DNA from: a virus
Reading direction: 5' to 3' (one strand)
IMG/VR virus record: IMGVR_UViG_3300034198_005094
Span: 1 to 36,534 of that record
Length of the DNA: 36,534 nucleotides
Position numbers and translations under genes: made by a program. Under the pieces are notes generated by a model. That model had not been told where the DNA came from. It saw only the letters and a program-made list of their open reading frames with translations, and did not search any database. This document shows positions 20,889 through 26,750 of the stretch, piece by piece. Each line of letters opens with the position of its first letter. The first letter of the stretch is position 1.

Positions 20889-21087
20889 GATTCTCTCCCT
20901 TGATAAGCGCAATAAGTTTATTAAACCTAACTTCTATCATGTCGCACTCACCCCCACAACCACACTTAAGTGTTTCAATTAGTGCAGTGACGCGTTCCCG
21001 CTCTTGGCTCGCACCAATGCCTACGCCTACTTCATAGGCTTTGTTTTCTATGCGGTCTACCTCTTCAGGAGTAAAGGAATTACGCAT
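20881..21087 (-). CDS. Small helical protein of the 'ERxRI-LL-IKGE' set
   Basis: This 68-residue protein has NKAYEVGVGIGASQERERVT, a short Cys-rich insert (LKCGCGGECD), and ends LIALIKGENHG. The insert gives three Cys in seven residues where the paralogues have other sequences. The start is set by AAGGGAGAGGACA, itself the coding end of the previous gene. Confidence 0.65.
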   Translation of the reverse strand: MRNSFTPEEVDRIENKAYEVGVGIGASQERERVTALIETLKCGCGGECDMIEVRFNKLIALIKGENHG

Positions 21088-21253
21088 TGTCCTCTCCCTT
21101 GATACGCGAAATGGCATGCTTGAGAGCCTCTTCGCATTCGCACACACTCATTTCATTGTCGAGTAGTGCAAGGATGCGGTCGCTCTCAGCTTTTGCGCCC
21201 TCGGAGCAGCCTTGGGCGTACGCCTTGTGCTCCGAAGAACCCGACTCAAACAC
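21080..21253 (-). CDS. Small helical protein of the 'ERxRI-LL-IKGE' set (GTG start)
   Basis: A GTG inside the preceding gene's end, with AAGGAAGAC before it, opens a 57-residue frame: HKAYAQGCSEGAKAESDRIL, then MSVCECEEALKHAISRIKGEDNA. It overlaps both neighbours by eight bases. The plan matches the set, with SDRILALL in place of ERERIxxLL and a C-x-C in the variable middle. Confidence 0.6.
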   Translation of the reverse strand: MFESGSSEHKAYAQGCSEGAKAESDRILALLDNEMSVCECEEALKHAISRIKGEDNA

Positions 21254-21440
21254 TTTTGTCTTCCTTGATGAGCTTAATAATATGACGTAAATTCATGTTC
21301 CACCTAAGAACTGAGGTGCTGGTAGTAGGACCAAAGTCATGAGTCTCAAGTAACGAAATGATGCGTTCACGCTCGTAATCTCGCCCCTGTTGGAAGTGGG
21401 TGTCTGCGATAAGGTCGTCAAGTTCATCTTCACTAAGCAT
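21246..21440 (-). CDS. Small helical protein of the 'ERxRI-LL-IKGE' set
   Basis: The ATG at 21440 is used because it overlaps the preceding TAA (TAATG) with GGAG upstream; an in-frame GTG lies four codons earlier. The 64-residue product has HFQQGRDYERERIISLLETH and ends IIKLIKEDKSV. The middle (GPTTSTSVLRWNMN) differs from its paralogues. Confidence 0.65.
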   Translation of the reverse strand: MLSEDELDDLIADTHFQQGRDYERERIISLLETHDFGPTTSTSVLRWNMNLRHIIKLIKEDKSV

Positions 21441-21706
21441 TAGTTTCTCCACCCCTCGTACTCAAAAGGAGCCTCTGGTATGTCGAGGGTTTTAGCGCTG
21501 TTATCTTGAGACAGTGAAACACGCTCGATTTCCCACGCCAAGTACTGCTGAGCTTTTAACAAGTCTTGCAGTTCTTCCCCCTTATAGGGAGCGCGGAGAA
21601 TGTACTTCAGAATGTTCCCGCGAAGGAAAGTTTCAAATTTTGTTATTTGAATTGCCTCAATACCGCTGGGGTGATAGTAGTGCTTAGGGCTGACTGCATC
21701 AGGCAT
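21440..21706 (-). CDS. DUF3310-family protein
   Basis: The 88-residue product shows the whole DUF3310 pattern: SPKHYYHPSGIEAIQ, FLRGNILKYILRAPYKG, and LLKAQQYLAWEIE. DUF3310 proteins are common in phages; the T7 gp1.7 relative was reported as a nucleotide kinase-like protein affecting thymidine nucleotides, so a nucleotide-metabolism role is plausible. The start lies eight bases inside the preceding gene. Confidence 0.9.
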   Translation of the reverse strand: MPDAVSPKHYYHPSGIEAIQITKFETFLRGNILKYILRAPYKGEELQDLLKAQQYLAWEIERVSLSQDNSAKTLDIPEAPFEYEGWRN

Positions 21707-21971
21707 TGTTCATACCTACAATGCTTCGTGCCAAATCAACCTCTGCTGGATAAAGAACCCCGAGGTTACCAGTCATCTTGGAATACTTGTCAAGCCGGTT
21801 TTCTACCGCCATTAAAATACGTAATTGGGCTTGGTAGTACGAGAGGTGGGTGTGAGCAACAAAACTCGGTTGGTCATCCATCTCTATTTTATATTGGTTG
21901 ACTTTGTCCTGAAGTTGAGCGATTGCGGTTTCCAACGCTTCTTCATCTGTCAAGACCCCCAATGCTTGCAT
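21699..21971 (-). CDS. Hypothetical 90-residue helical protein
   Basis: AAGGAGTTCTG precedes an ATG that overlaps the preceding stop. The product is helical (EEALETAIAQLQDKVNQYKI, then YYQAQLRILMAVENRLDKYSK), probably an antiparallel coiled coil. No family recognised. It lies between the 155-residue protein and the DUF3310 gene. Confidence 0.7.
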   Translation of the reverse strand: MQALGVLTDEEALETAIAQLQDKVNQYKIEMDDQPSFVAHTHLSYYQAQLRILMAVENRLDKYSKMTGNLGVLYPAEVDLARSIVGMNNA

Positions 21972-22438
21972 CAGAACTCCTTCCTAGTGAATCTGTTCTC
22001 GTTTGAACGTCGAGTAATCTCTCGGGAGATAAGTGAGATGTCACGCTCATGGTTGGTGAACAGCATCTCCAACATCTTGCGATACGCGTACTTGTCTTCG
22101 TAGTCCTGCGAAAGAGCTTGAATGTTCTCGTCAATGTTAATCTGTGCTTTAACAGTGGTGACGCGTTCTCCTCGGACCGAAGCTCCCATGCGGGTAACAA
22201 GAAGCTTGCTTTCCTCAAAGTCCATCAGCTTCTGAGCTTGACGTTCTTCCAGAATTGCGAGAGTCAGCTTAGAGGCGATGTAATCTGCCCACGCGGTTAG
22301 TGCCGTAAATTTAGCGGCTAGTTGGTCACTGGTCAACTCAGTGATGTCGGCGGGCATTGTTACCTGACCAAGCTTGGGTTCCTCGAACTTAAACCCCAAC
22401 TGATTGAACTTTTGAATTGCGTCCATATTAATTTGCAT
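21971..22438 (-). CDS. Hypothetical 155-residue protein next to the Cas4-like nuclease
   Basis: The start at 22438 is chosen because AAGGAG lies seven bases upstream, inside the end of the Cas4-like gene. The product is mainly helical (LTLAILEERQAQKLMDFEES) with a short basic strand segment (TRMGASVRGERVTTVKAQI) and a charged C-terminal helix. Its fixed position beside the nuclease suggests a DNA recombination or repair partner, but no motif confirms this. Confidence 0.75.
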   Translation of the reverse strand: MQINMDAIQKFNQLGFKFEEPKLGQVTMPADITELTSDQLAAKFTALTAWADYIASKLTLAILEERQAQKLMDFEESKLLVTRMGASVRGERVTTVKAQINIDENIQALSQDYEDKYAYRKMLEMLFTNHERDISLISREITRRSNENRFTRKEF

Positions 22439-23294
22439 CCTGTTTCTCCTTATAGGGGGCACACTTCTTGCACGCTCCACTTTCATCTACATTACAGGCT
22501 AACGGAATCCCCGCTTCAACAGCATCTACGACAACCCGTGCGTTGTCAAAAATCTTTTCAACAAATCGATAGTCAGCTTTAACTGGAAACTCCTTGTAAG
22601 ACTGGTCTGCCTTGAGTTCGTAAATAAAAACAATCTCATCAATAGGGTCTCCCATGCGCTTCATTAGCTCAAGGTACATTTGCCCCTGTAAAACGTGAGA
22701 TTGGAAAGGATGGGTAACTTTCGTCCATGCTTTCATAAAGTCCCCGTATGCCTCATACATCTGGGTAGGAGCTTCAAACCGCAGTGTTCCGGGTCCAATT
22801 GACTTAATCTCAATCAGACAGTCATCTCCAATACCTTTAATCCAGCCATCGGTGTGACCCTTGATACGCAAGTCGTCGTCTCGCAAAGTGACTTCTTCGT
22901 AGTAAAGGGTGTGGCGAGGGGCTGTACAAGACCCGCACATTTCGGGAGAAGTGCCCCACGTAATCTCGTTACATACCTGACACCGGAATTGACCGTGAAG
23001 AACACCCATGTCTTGGAACCAACGTTGCCATTTAGCGTGAATGGCGTGACCTTCGTCAAAGATAGACTGTAGTTTGAGACCGGGAGTTTCGGCAATTTTC
23101 TTGTGACCACTGAGCAAGAACCACGATTCCCGCAGACACCAGTCCTTCTTAATAATCTCTGAGGGATGAAGCACTGTAGTAGAACGGTCTCCGGGGGGAC
23201 GAGAGAGCAAATACCGCTCTACATCACCAATCAATCTATTCGAAGATTTCTTCGCATTAAGATACGCTTTTAGTGTCGGGTCCTTAACAGACAT
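22428..23294 (-). CDS. Cas4/RecB-like nuclease with inserted zinc ribbon
   Basis: The 288-residue protein has the PD-(D/E)XK core in order: a His in EGHAIHAKWQ, GHTDGWIKG (Asp149), LIEIKSIG (Glu162-x-Lys164), and a Gln/Tyr helix (HVLQGQMYLELM). Cys53 near the N-terminus and Cys267, Cys275, Cys278 near the end fit the 4Fe-4S clamp of Cas4/AddB-type enzymes. An extra zinc ribbon (Cys105, Cys108, Cys120, Cys123) lies between. Such phage enzymes act as 5'-3' exonucleases in recombination. The ATG at 23294 overlaps the WhiB stop (TGATG); there is no CRISPR array here. Confidence 0.9.
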   Translation of the reverse strand: MSVKDPTLKAYLNAKKSSNRLIGDVERYLLSRPPGDRSTTVLHPSEIIKKDWCLRESWFLLSGHKKIAETPGLKLQSIFDEGHAIHAKWQRWFQDMGVLHGQFRCQVCNEITWGTSPEMCGSCTAPRHTLYYEEVTLRDDDLRIKGHTDGWIKGIGDDCLIEIKSIGPGTLRFEAPTQMYEAYGDFMKAWTKVTHPFQSHVLQGQMYLELMKRMGDPIDEIVFIYELKADQSYKEFPVKADYRFVEKIFDNARVVVDAVEAGIPLACNVDESGACKKCAPYKEKQDAN

Positions 23295-23608
23295 CAAAAG
23301 GTCCTTTCATTCAACACGTAGTCTTCGAGAGTCATTTTGTCTTTGTAGAGCCTACGCCACTTTCTAACCAAAGCGTTTCTCTCTCGGTGACTCATGCCCC
23401 CCCAGATTCCGTGAACCTCGTCTGAGTCTATCGCGTACCACAGACACTCGTTCAATACTGGGCACGGTGTCTTGCCGTTTACTCCAAAACAGTAAACCTT
23501 TGCTTTGTCGGCAATTGATTTGTACTTATCTTTGTCTCGGGGTGGGAAGAACAGCTCAGTGTCTTCACCTTTACACCGAGCTTCTTCACGCCACGATTCA
23601 TCCCGCAT
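23294..23608 (-). CDS. WhiB-like protein with widened cysteine spacing
   Basis: The 104-residue protein has Cys12, Cys40, Cys49 and Cys55, followed by GIWGGMSHRERN and a basic tail. The usual WhiB spacing between the second and third Cys is two residues; here eight residues (FGVNGKTP) lie between Cys40 and Cys49, while C-x5-C before the turn is kept. Such longer loops occur in some phage and plasmid WhiB proteins that I recall. The gene is embedded in the recombination operon, overlapping both neighbours. It probably alters host or phage transcription through the sigma factor. Confidence 0.88.
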   Translation of the reverse strand: MRDESWREEARCKGEDTELFFPPRDKDKYKSIADKAKVYCFGVNGKTPCPVLNECLWYAIDSDEVHGIWGGMSHRERNALVRKWRRLYKDKMTLEDYVLNERTF

Positions 23609-23912
23609 TCTTTTCCCACATCTCTAGGAAGTCGGTCTCAAGAAGAATTACATAGTCTTCGCCGTCAAGGTGAATGCCGAATACGGGAAGGCGACCATCC
23701 ATGATTGCTTCATTGGTAATCTTCTTTAGCTCCGCCGAACTAATGGTCTTGGTTTTCTTGCCGGTCCACTTGTGCTCAATAAGCAAGTCAGCATTACGCA
23801 CGTCGCCCTTACGAGACCAGAAAGCACCAGAGGCAGCAGTTGTGCTGCCCCCGATTGCCTTAGCAATACGCTTTTCGTGCGCCTGACTCTGCTTCTGTCC
23901 CTCGCTACGCAA
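23598..23912 (-). CDS. Holliday-junction-resolvase-like nuclease (TTG start)
   Basis: The conserved block is HEKRIAKAIGG, then SRKGDVRNADLLIEHKWTG, with Glu13, Asp37/Asp42, Glu46 and Lys48 forming a PD-(D/E)XK site as in archaeal Hjc/RecU-like resolvases. The rest (VFGIHLDGEDYVILLETDF) supplies the last strands. A TTG at 23912 is taken as start because AAGGTGG lies just upstream and it overlaps the preceding stop by eight bases; a longer ATG start at 23999 would overlap the previous gene by 95 bases. This gives 104 residues, short for the family. With RuvC it makes two resolvase types in one phage. Confidence 0.82.
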   Translation of the reverse strand: MRSEGQKQSQAHEKRIAKAIGGSTTAASGAFWSRKGDVRNADLLIEHKWTGKKTKTISSAELKKITNEAIMDGRLPVFGIHLDGEDYVILLETDFLEMWEKNAG

Positions 23913-24147
23913 AGTCCACCTTGCCTTCTTTATAGGCTTCAAGGATTCGAGGAATGAGAAAGTGAAGTGTTTCCCGAGACTCACATACTTCACAGCCACA
24001 ATAATCTACACCAGACAAGGTAGTGAAGTCGGGTGCAGGGTCATCGAAGACTAAAGCAGCGCAATTTTCCATGTACTCTGTTAACTCTGCGGAAACGTAA
24101 TGCGCCCAAGCGGTGTCTTTAATAACAAACTTACTCTGACTGTTCAT
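23905..24147 (-). CDS. Hypothetical 80-residue protein with C-x-C-x2-C
   Basis: CTAGGAGCAATCA is a strong ribosome-binding site. The product is acidic and carries DYCGCEVCESRETL, three Cys in six residues, with a C-terminal helix. It sits between RecA and the resolvase, overlapping the RecA end by 17 bases, and could be a small recombination accessory protein. No family recognised. Confidence 0.7.
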   Translation of the reverse strand: MNSQSKFVIKDTAWAHYVSAELTEYMENCAALVFDDPAPDFTTLSGVDYCGCEVCESRETLHFLIPRILEAYKEGKVDFA

Positions 24148-25186
24148 TGATTGCTCCTAGAATTGAATCCGGCGTGGTCAATACTTTCTCACGAAGTTCT
24201 TCCATGAAGTCAACTTCTTCTCGGATGGACGCAATAAGAGCTTCTTGACCCTGCCACTTGCGTTCTCCGTAGTAAATCCAGCCACCCTTACGGTCTACGA
24301 TTTCCTTGACGATTGCCATTGCTGCAACTTCTTTGGCAAAGTCGTAGTCACCAGCTTCGTACATCCCGTGGTCAGAGAAGTAAAAGTCGATGTACGCCAC
24401 ACGTTGTGGTGGAGCAACTTTGTTCTTAATCGTGCGAATCTTGATGCGCTGACCAACTCGGGACTTGTTAACCCCAGAACCAGCCTCAATCCATTCATCA
24501 CGACGAATCTCGCTACGAGTAAAGAACGCGTAGTTCTTACCTTCGCCACCGGGGGTGGTACGAGGGTCTCCGTGCATTACACCAATCTTCATACGATACT
24601 GGTTGATTACCAGCCCCAGAATTGGTCGCTCGTCATCAACAAGGCTACGCTTCATTGCAGCACCTGCCTTGCGAAAGAACTTGTTGGTAATCATGGCACC
24701 ACGACCCACGGTGAGTTCGTCCATGTTCTTGTCCATCTCTGGGGACGGCACAAGGGCGGGGAGCGAGTCGATGACAATGGCATCAATGGACTTGGATTCA
24801 GCGAAGTCAAGAACAGCTTGGTATGCCTCTTCCATCACGTTGGTCTCAACGACAATGACACGGCTAGTATCGACCCCACACATGTCTGCGTACTCGGGGA
24901 CCCACTGCTCAGCAGCCACCCACACGGTAACGTGCTCCGGATTAGCTGCCTGATTTGCTGCGATGCATTTAAGGGCAACAGCGGTCTTCCCGTGACTTGC
25001 TTCACCAATAAGTTCGTTCCACTGGTTAGCCGGGAATCCACCGCCAAGGATGTAGTCAAAAGTGGTAGAGCCAGTCGTAATCTTGGAGACTAGTCCGGGA
25101 CGGATGTCCTCACCAATGACTACTACGTTCTCACCAAATTTCTTATTGATAGAAGCAATAATCTTCTTGGCTTCTGCGCTAATCAT
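24131..25186 (-). CDS. recA: RecA-like recombinase
   Basis: The 351-residue protein has a GEASHGKT Walker A loop at 61-68, AIVIDSLPAL (Walker B, about 136-145), and VGRGAMITNKFFRKA followed by LGLVINQYRMKIG, the RecA L1/L2 and allosteric regions. GDPRTTPGGEGKNYAFFTR resembles the L2-end GG(N/E)-x-hydrophobic motif of RecA. It catalyses ATP-dependent strand exchange. The standard RecA C-terminal domain is replaced by a shorter helical end. AAGGAAAAACTAA precedes the ATG, which overlaps the zinc-ribbon gene's end. Confidence 0.95.
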   Translation of the reverse strand: MISAEAKKIIASINKKFGENVVVIGEDIRPGLVSKITTGSTTFDYILGGGFPANQWNELIGEASHGKTAVALKCIAANQAANPEHVTVWVAAEQWVPEYADMCGVDTSRVIVVETNVMEEAYQAVLDFAESKSIDAIVIDSLPALVPSPEMDKNMDELTVGRGAMITNKFFRKAGAAMKRSLVDDERPILGLVINQYRMKIGVMHGDPRTTPGGEGKNYAFFTRSEIRRDEWIEAGSGVNKSRVGQRIKIRTIKNKVAPPQRVAYIDFYFSDHGMYEAGDYDFAKEVAAMAIVKEIVDRKGGWIYYGERKWQGQEALIASIREEVDFMEELREKVLTTPDSILGAINEQSE

Positions 25187-25463
25187 TTAGTTTTTCCTTA
25201 ACTGTTTTTACAGCGGTTTGAAGAGAAGAGTTATTTTCAGACAAAAGTGCTTTTTCAATCAACCAACTCATGTCGGAACTAAACTTACTTGGGTCTAGAG
25301 GTTCTGGAAAAACTTGACCTATTGCGTCAATAGTTTCCATTGTTGGGGCGGAACTTGAAGAACTCCAGTTTTGAGCCGAACCCAAAGCGATGTCGGTGTA
25401 ACCGCACGAGAAACAATGGTATTTTTCGTAGTAAGTCTCCTGCGAGCATTTAGGACACTGCAT
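25179..25463 (-). CDS. Zinc-ribbon protein, 94 residues
   Basis: The N-terminus is a compact zinc ribbon (QCPKCSQETYYEKYHCFSCG), then a Ser-rich linker and a helical C-terminal half (DMSWLIEKALLSENNSSLQ). It starts in a TAATG overlap and ends eight bases into recA. Together with the next-door 25463 gene it forms a pair of zinc-ribbon proteins next to RecA; similar paired genes occur in other actinophages as I recall. Confidence 0.8.
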   Translation of the reverse strand: MQCPKCSQETYYEKYHCFSCGYTDIALGSAQNWSSSSSAPTMETIDAIGQVFPEPLDPSKFSSDMSWLIEKALLSENNSSLQTAVKTVKEKLND

Positions 25464-25840
25464 TACCCGTCAATCCTTCCGATGATGCCCTGTGGGTTCC
25501 AGTTATTCGTCGGGTCATTGCCTTTTGAGGACTTTGCGGAACCCTCAACATGAGCACCTGCCAAAGAGCCGTATCGAGAACCAGACTGCTCCAGAGGGTA
25601 ACCGCAATCAAAGCAGCGAGGGGCTGCATTAGCAACTGACATATAATTAGCACTACCACAATCAGGACATGCAGAAGTTTGATTGGCACTTTGCGCTCTC
25701 GTAGTTGTTTGAGGTTGAAAGTTAGGCATGGGAGCCAACGGTTGTTGGCTAGGTGGTGCCGGTAGGACTCCGTCCGAACGTGGAGGAGCCTGTGGCGTGG
25801 TCTGGGCAAGCTTCTTTGCCCACCAGTCGGCGTTATTCAT
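25463..25840 (-). CDS. Zinc-ribbon protein with proline-rich N-terminus
   Basis: Residues 1-55 are rich in Pro, Gln and Ala (APPRSDGVLPAPPSQQPLAP), and the middle has SACPDCGSANYM and RCFDCGYPL, a zinc ribbon. The C-terminus is Ser/Gly/Asn-rich and disordered. A flexible nucleic-acid or protein adaptor is likely. The start overlaps the preceding gene by eight bases. Confidence 0.78.
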   Translation of the reverse strand: MNNADWWAKKLAQTTPQAPPRSDGVLPAPPSQQPLAPMPNFQPQTTTRAQSANQTSACPDCGSANYMSVANAAPRCFDCGYPLEQSGSRYGSLAGAHVEGSAKSSKGNDPTNNWNPQGIIGRIDG

Positions 25841-26054
25841 AGGTACTCCAAACTACTCTCTTCATGTTATTGTCTCCGGTGGTCGTGATAGACACGACAC
25901 TCCAGTCAGAAAATAAAGTATCTGAGGCAGCGATTACGTCGTCGTCAGACGGAGCCTCAATGGTCACGTAGGTACGTGCTCGCCACCACTTTGCGGGGTG
26001 AGCTTGTGCGTACTCAATTGAGTACTCTTGCATCTTGATGTGTCCCTCACGCAT
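25833..26054 (-). CDS. Hypothetical 73-residue protein
   Basis: The ATG at 26054 is chosen because GGAGGAC lies just upstream and it overlaps the preceding stop (TAATG). The product has a strand (QEYSIEYAQAHP), WWRARTYVTIEAP, a DDDVIAASD helix and a final strand, similar in plan to the set-A proteins of the left arm (strand-strand-helix-strand). Similarity is weak. Confidence 0.65.
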   Translation of the reverse strand: MREGHIKMQEYSIEYAQAHPAKWWRARTYVTIEAPSDDDVIAASDTLFSDWSVVSITTTGDNNMKRVVWSTYE

Positions 26055-26323
26055 TAGTCCTCCAAAATAGCATTTGCCAAACCAAGAAACTCTCGGCAAG
26101 CGTAAAGGTCGTCGGGGTCAAGTGAGCCATCTTCTGTGATAGCCGACGAGTCAAGAAACTTTTTACCAAGCTCCAAGAGGTCAATAAGCCACGGAACGGT
26201 TCGATACAAAACTTTTGCCTCGGAATATAAAACCATAGTGTCGTGGTGTTCTTTCCACCCAAGAAGCTTATTCAAAGCCCTGTCGATGGTTTCCTGTGGG
26301 AGTTCAACGTTTGAAGATGTCAT
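26054..26323 (-). CDS. Hypothetical 89-residue helical protein
   Basis: AAAGGACATTGGT precedes the ATG. The product is helical (RALNKLLGWKEHHDTMVLYS, then VPWLIDLLELGKKFLD, then DPDDLYACREFLGLANAIL). No known family or catalytic residues. It lies just downstream of the HTH-like gene, overlapping it by 20 bases. Confidence 0.7.
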   Translation of the reverse strand: MTSSNVELPQETIDRALNKLLGWKEHHDTMVLYSEAKVLYRTVPWLIDLLELGKKFLDSSAITEDGSLDPDDLYACREFLGLANAILED

Positions 26324-26750
26324 ACCAATGTCCTTTTCTGTTTACAACCTTTATGATACCCAAGTCAACAAGCTGAGACAACGCGCCGACCAAGGTGCTT
26401 ACGGATACTTGTGTAAAAACTTTACGCGTCATTACCCAAGCAGAGGCTGGGAGGACATCTTCGTCATCTAGCTCGGCTTTTTGATACTCGGTAATTCCTT
26501 CTGCCATTGTGTGCGCAAAAGCGTAAAGAAGAGGAATTAAATGAGATATTTCAGATACGCGGTTTTCGCTTTCCTCATACTCTTTGTCTAAAACTTCCTC
26601 GCTAATCTCAGACATGCCTAAATACGCAACTACTTCTTCTGCTTCAGGAAGTTGAGAGTCGTAAATAAACTCTCTTATTCGGGCTGTCAACTCTGGGATA
26701 GACATGTCTTCTGGGCGGTTGCGATGAAATATCACTTTGCTTCGCCCCAT
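26304..26750 (-). CDS. Hypothetical protein with C-terminal winged-helix-like region
   Basis: The 148-residue protein has helices in its first 100 residues and ends VSTLVGALSQLVDLGIIKVV followed by NRKGHWYDIFKR, typical of a winged helix (recognition helix, then a beta wing). It overlaps the polymerase end by 19 bases. No ribosome-binding site is evident at 26750; a later ATG at 26705 is possible. It is probably a DNA-binding regulator or replication accessory protein. Confidence 0.7.
   Translation of the reverse strand: MGRSKVIFHRNRPEDMSIPELTARIREFIYDSQLPEAEEVVAYLGMSEISEEVLDKEYEESENRVSEISHLIPLLYAFAHTMAEGITEYQKAELDDEDVLPASAWVMTRKVFTQVSVSTLVGALSQLVDLGIIKVVNRKGHWYDIFKR

Noticed and set aside
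22428-23294. Cas4-like gene as a sign of a CRISPR system
   Set aside because: No repeat-spacer array or other Cas gene is visible; phage Cas4-like nucleases commonly serve recombination.
24245-25093. Open frame on the + strand opposite recA
   Set aside because: RecA motifs on the minus strand are unmistakable; the + frame is a codon-usage shadow.
321-26054. Shared HPA-x-WW peptide in the 321 and 25833 products
   Set aside because: The similarity is limited to a few residues with no matching context and is probably coincidence.
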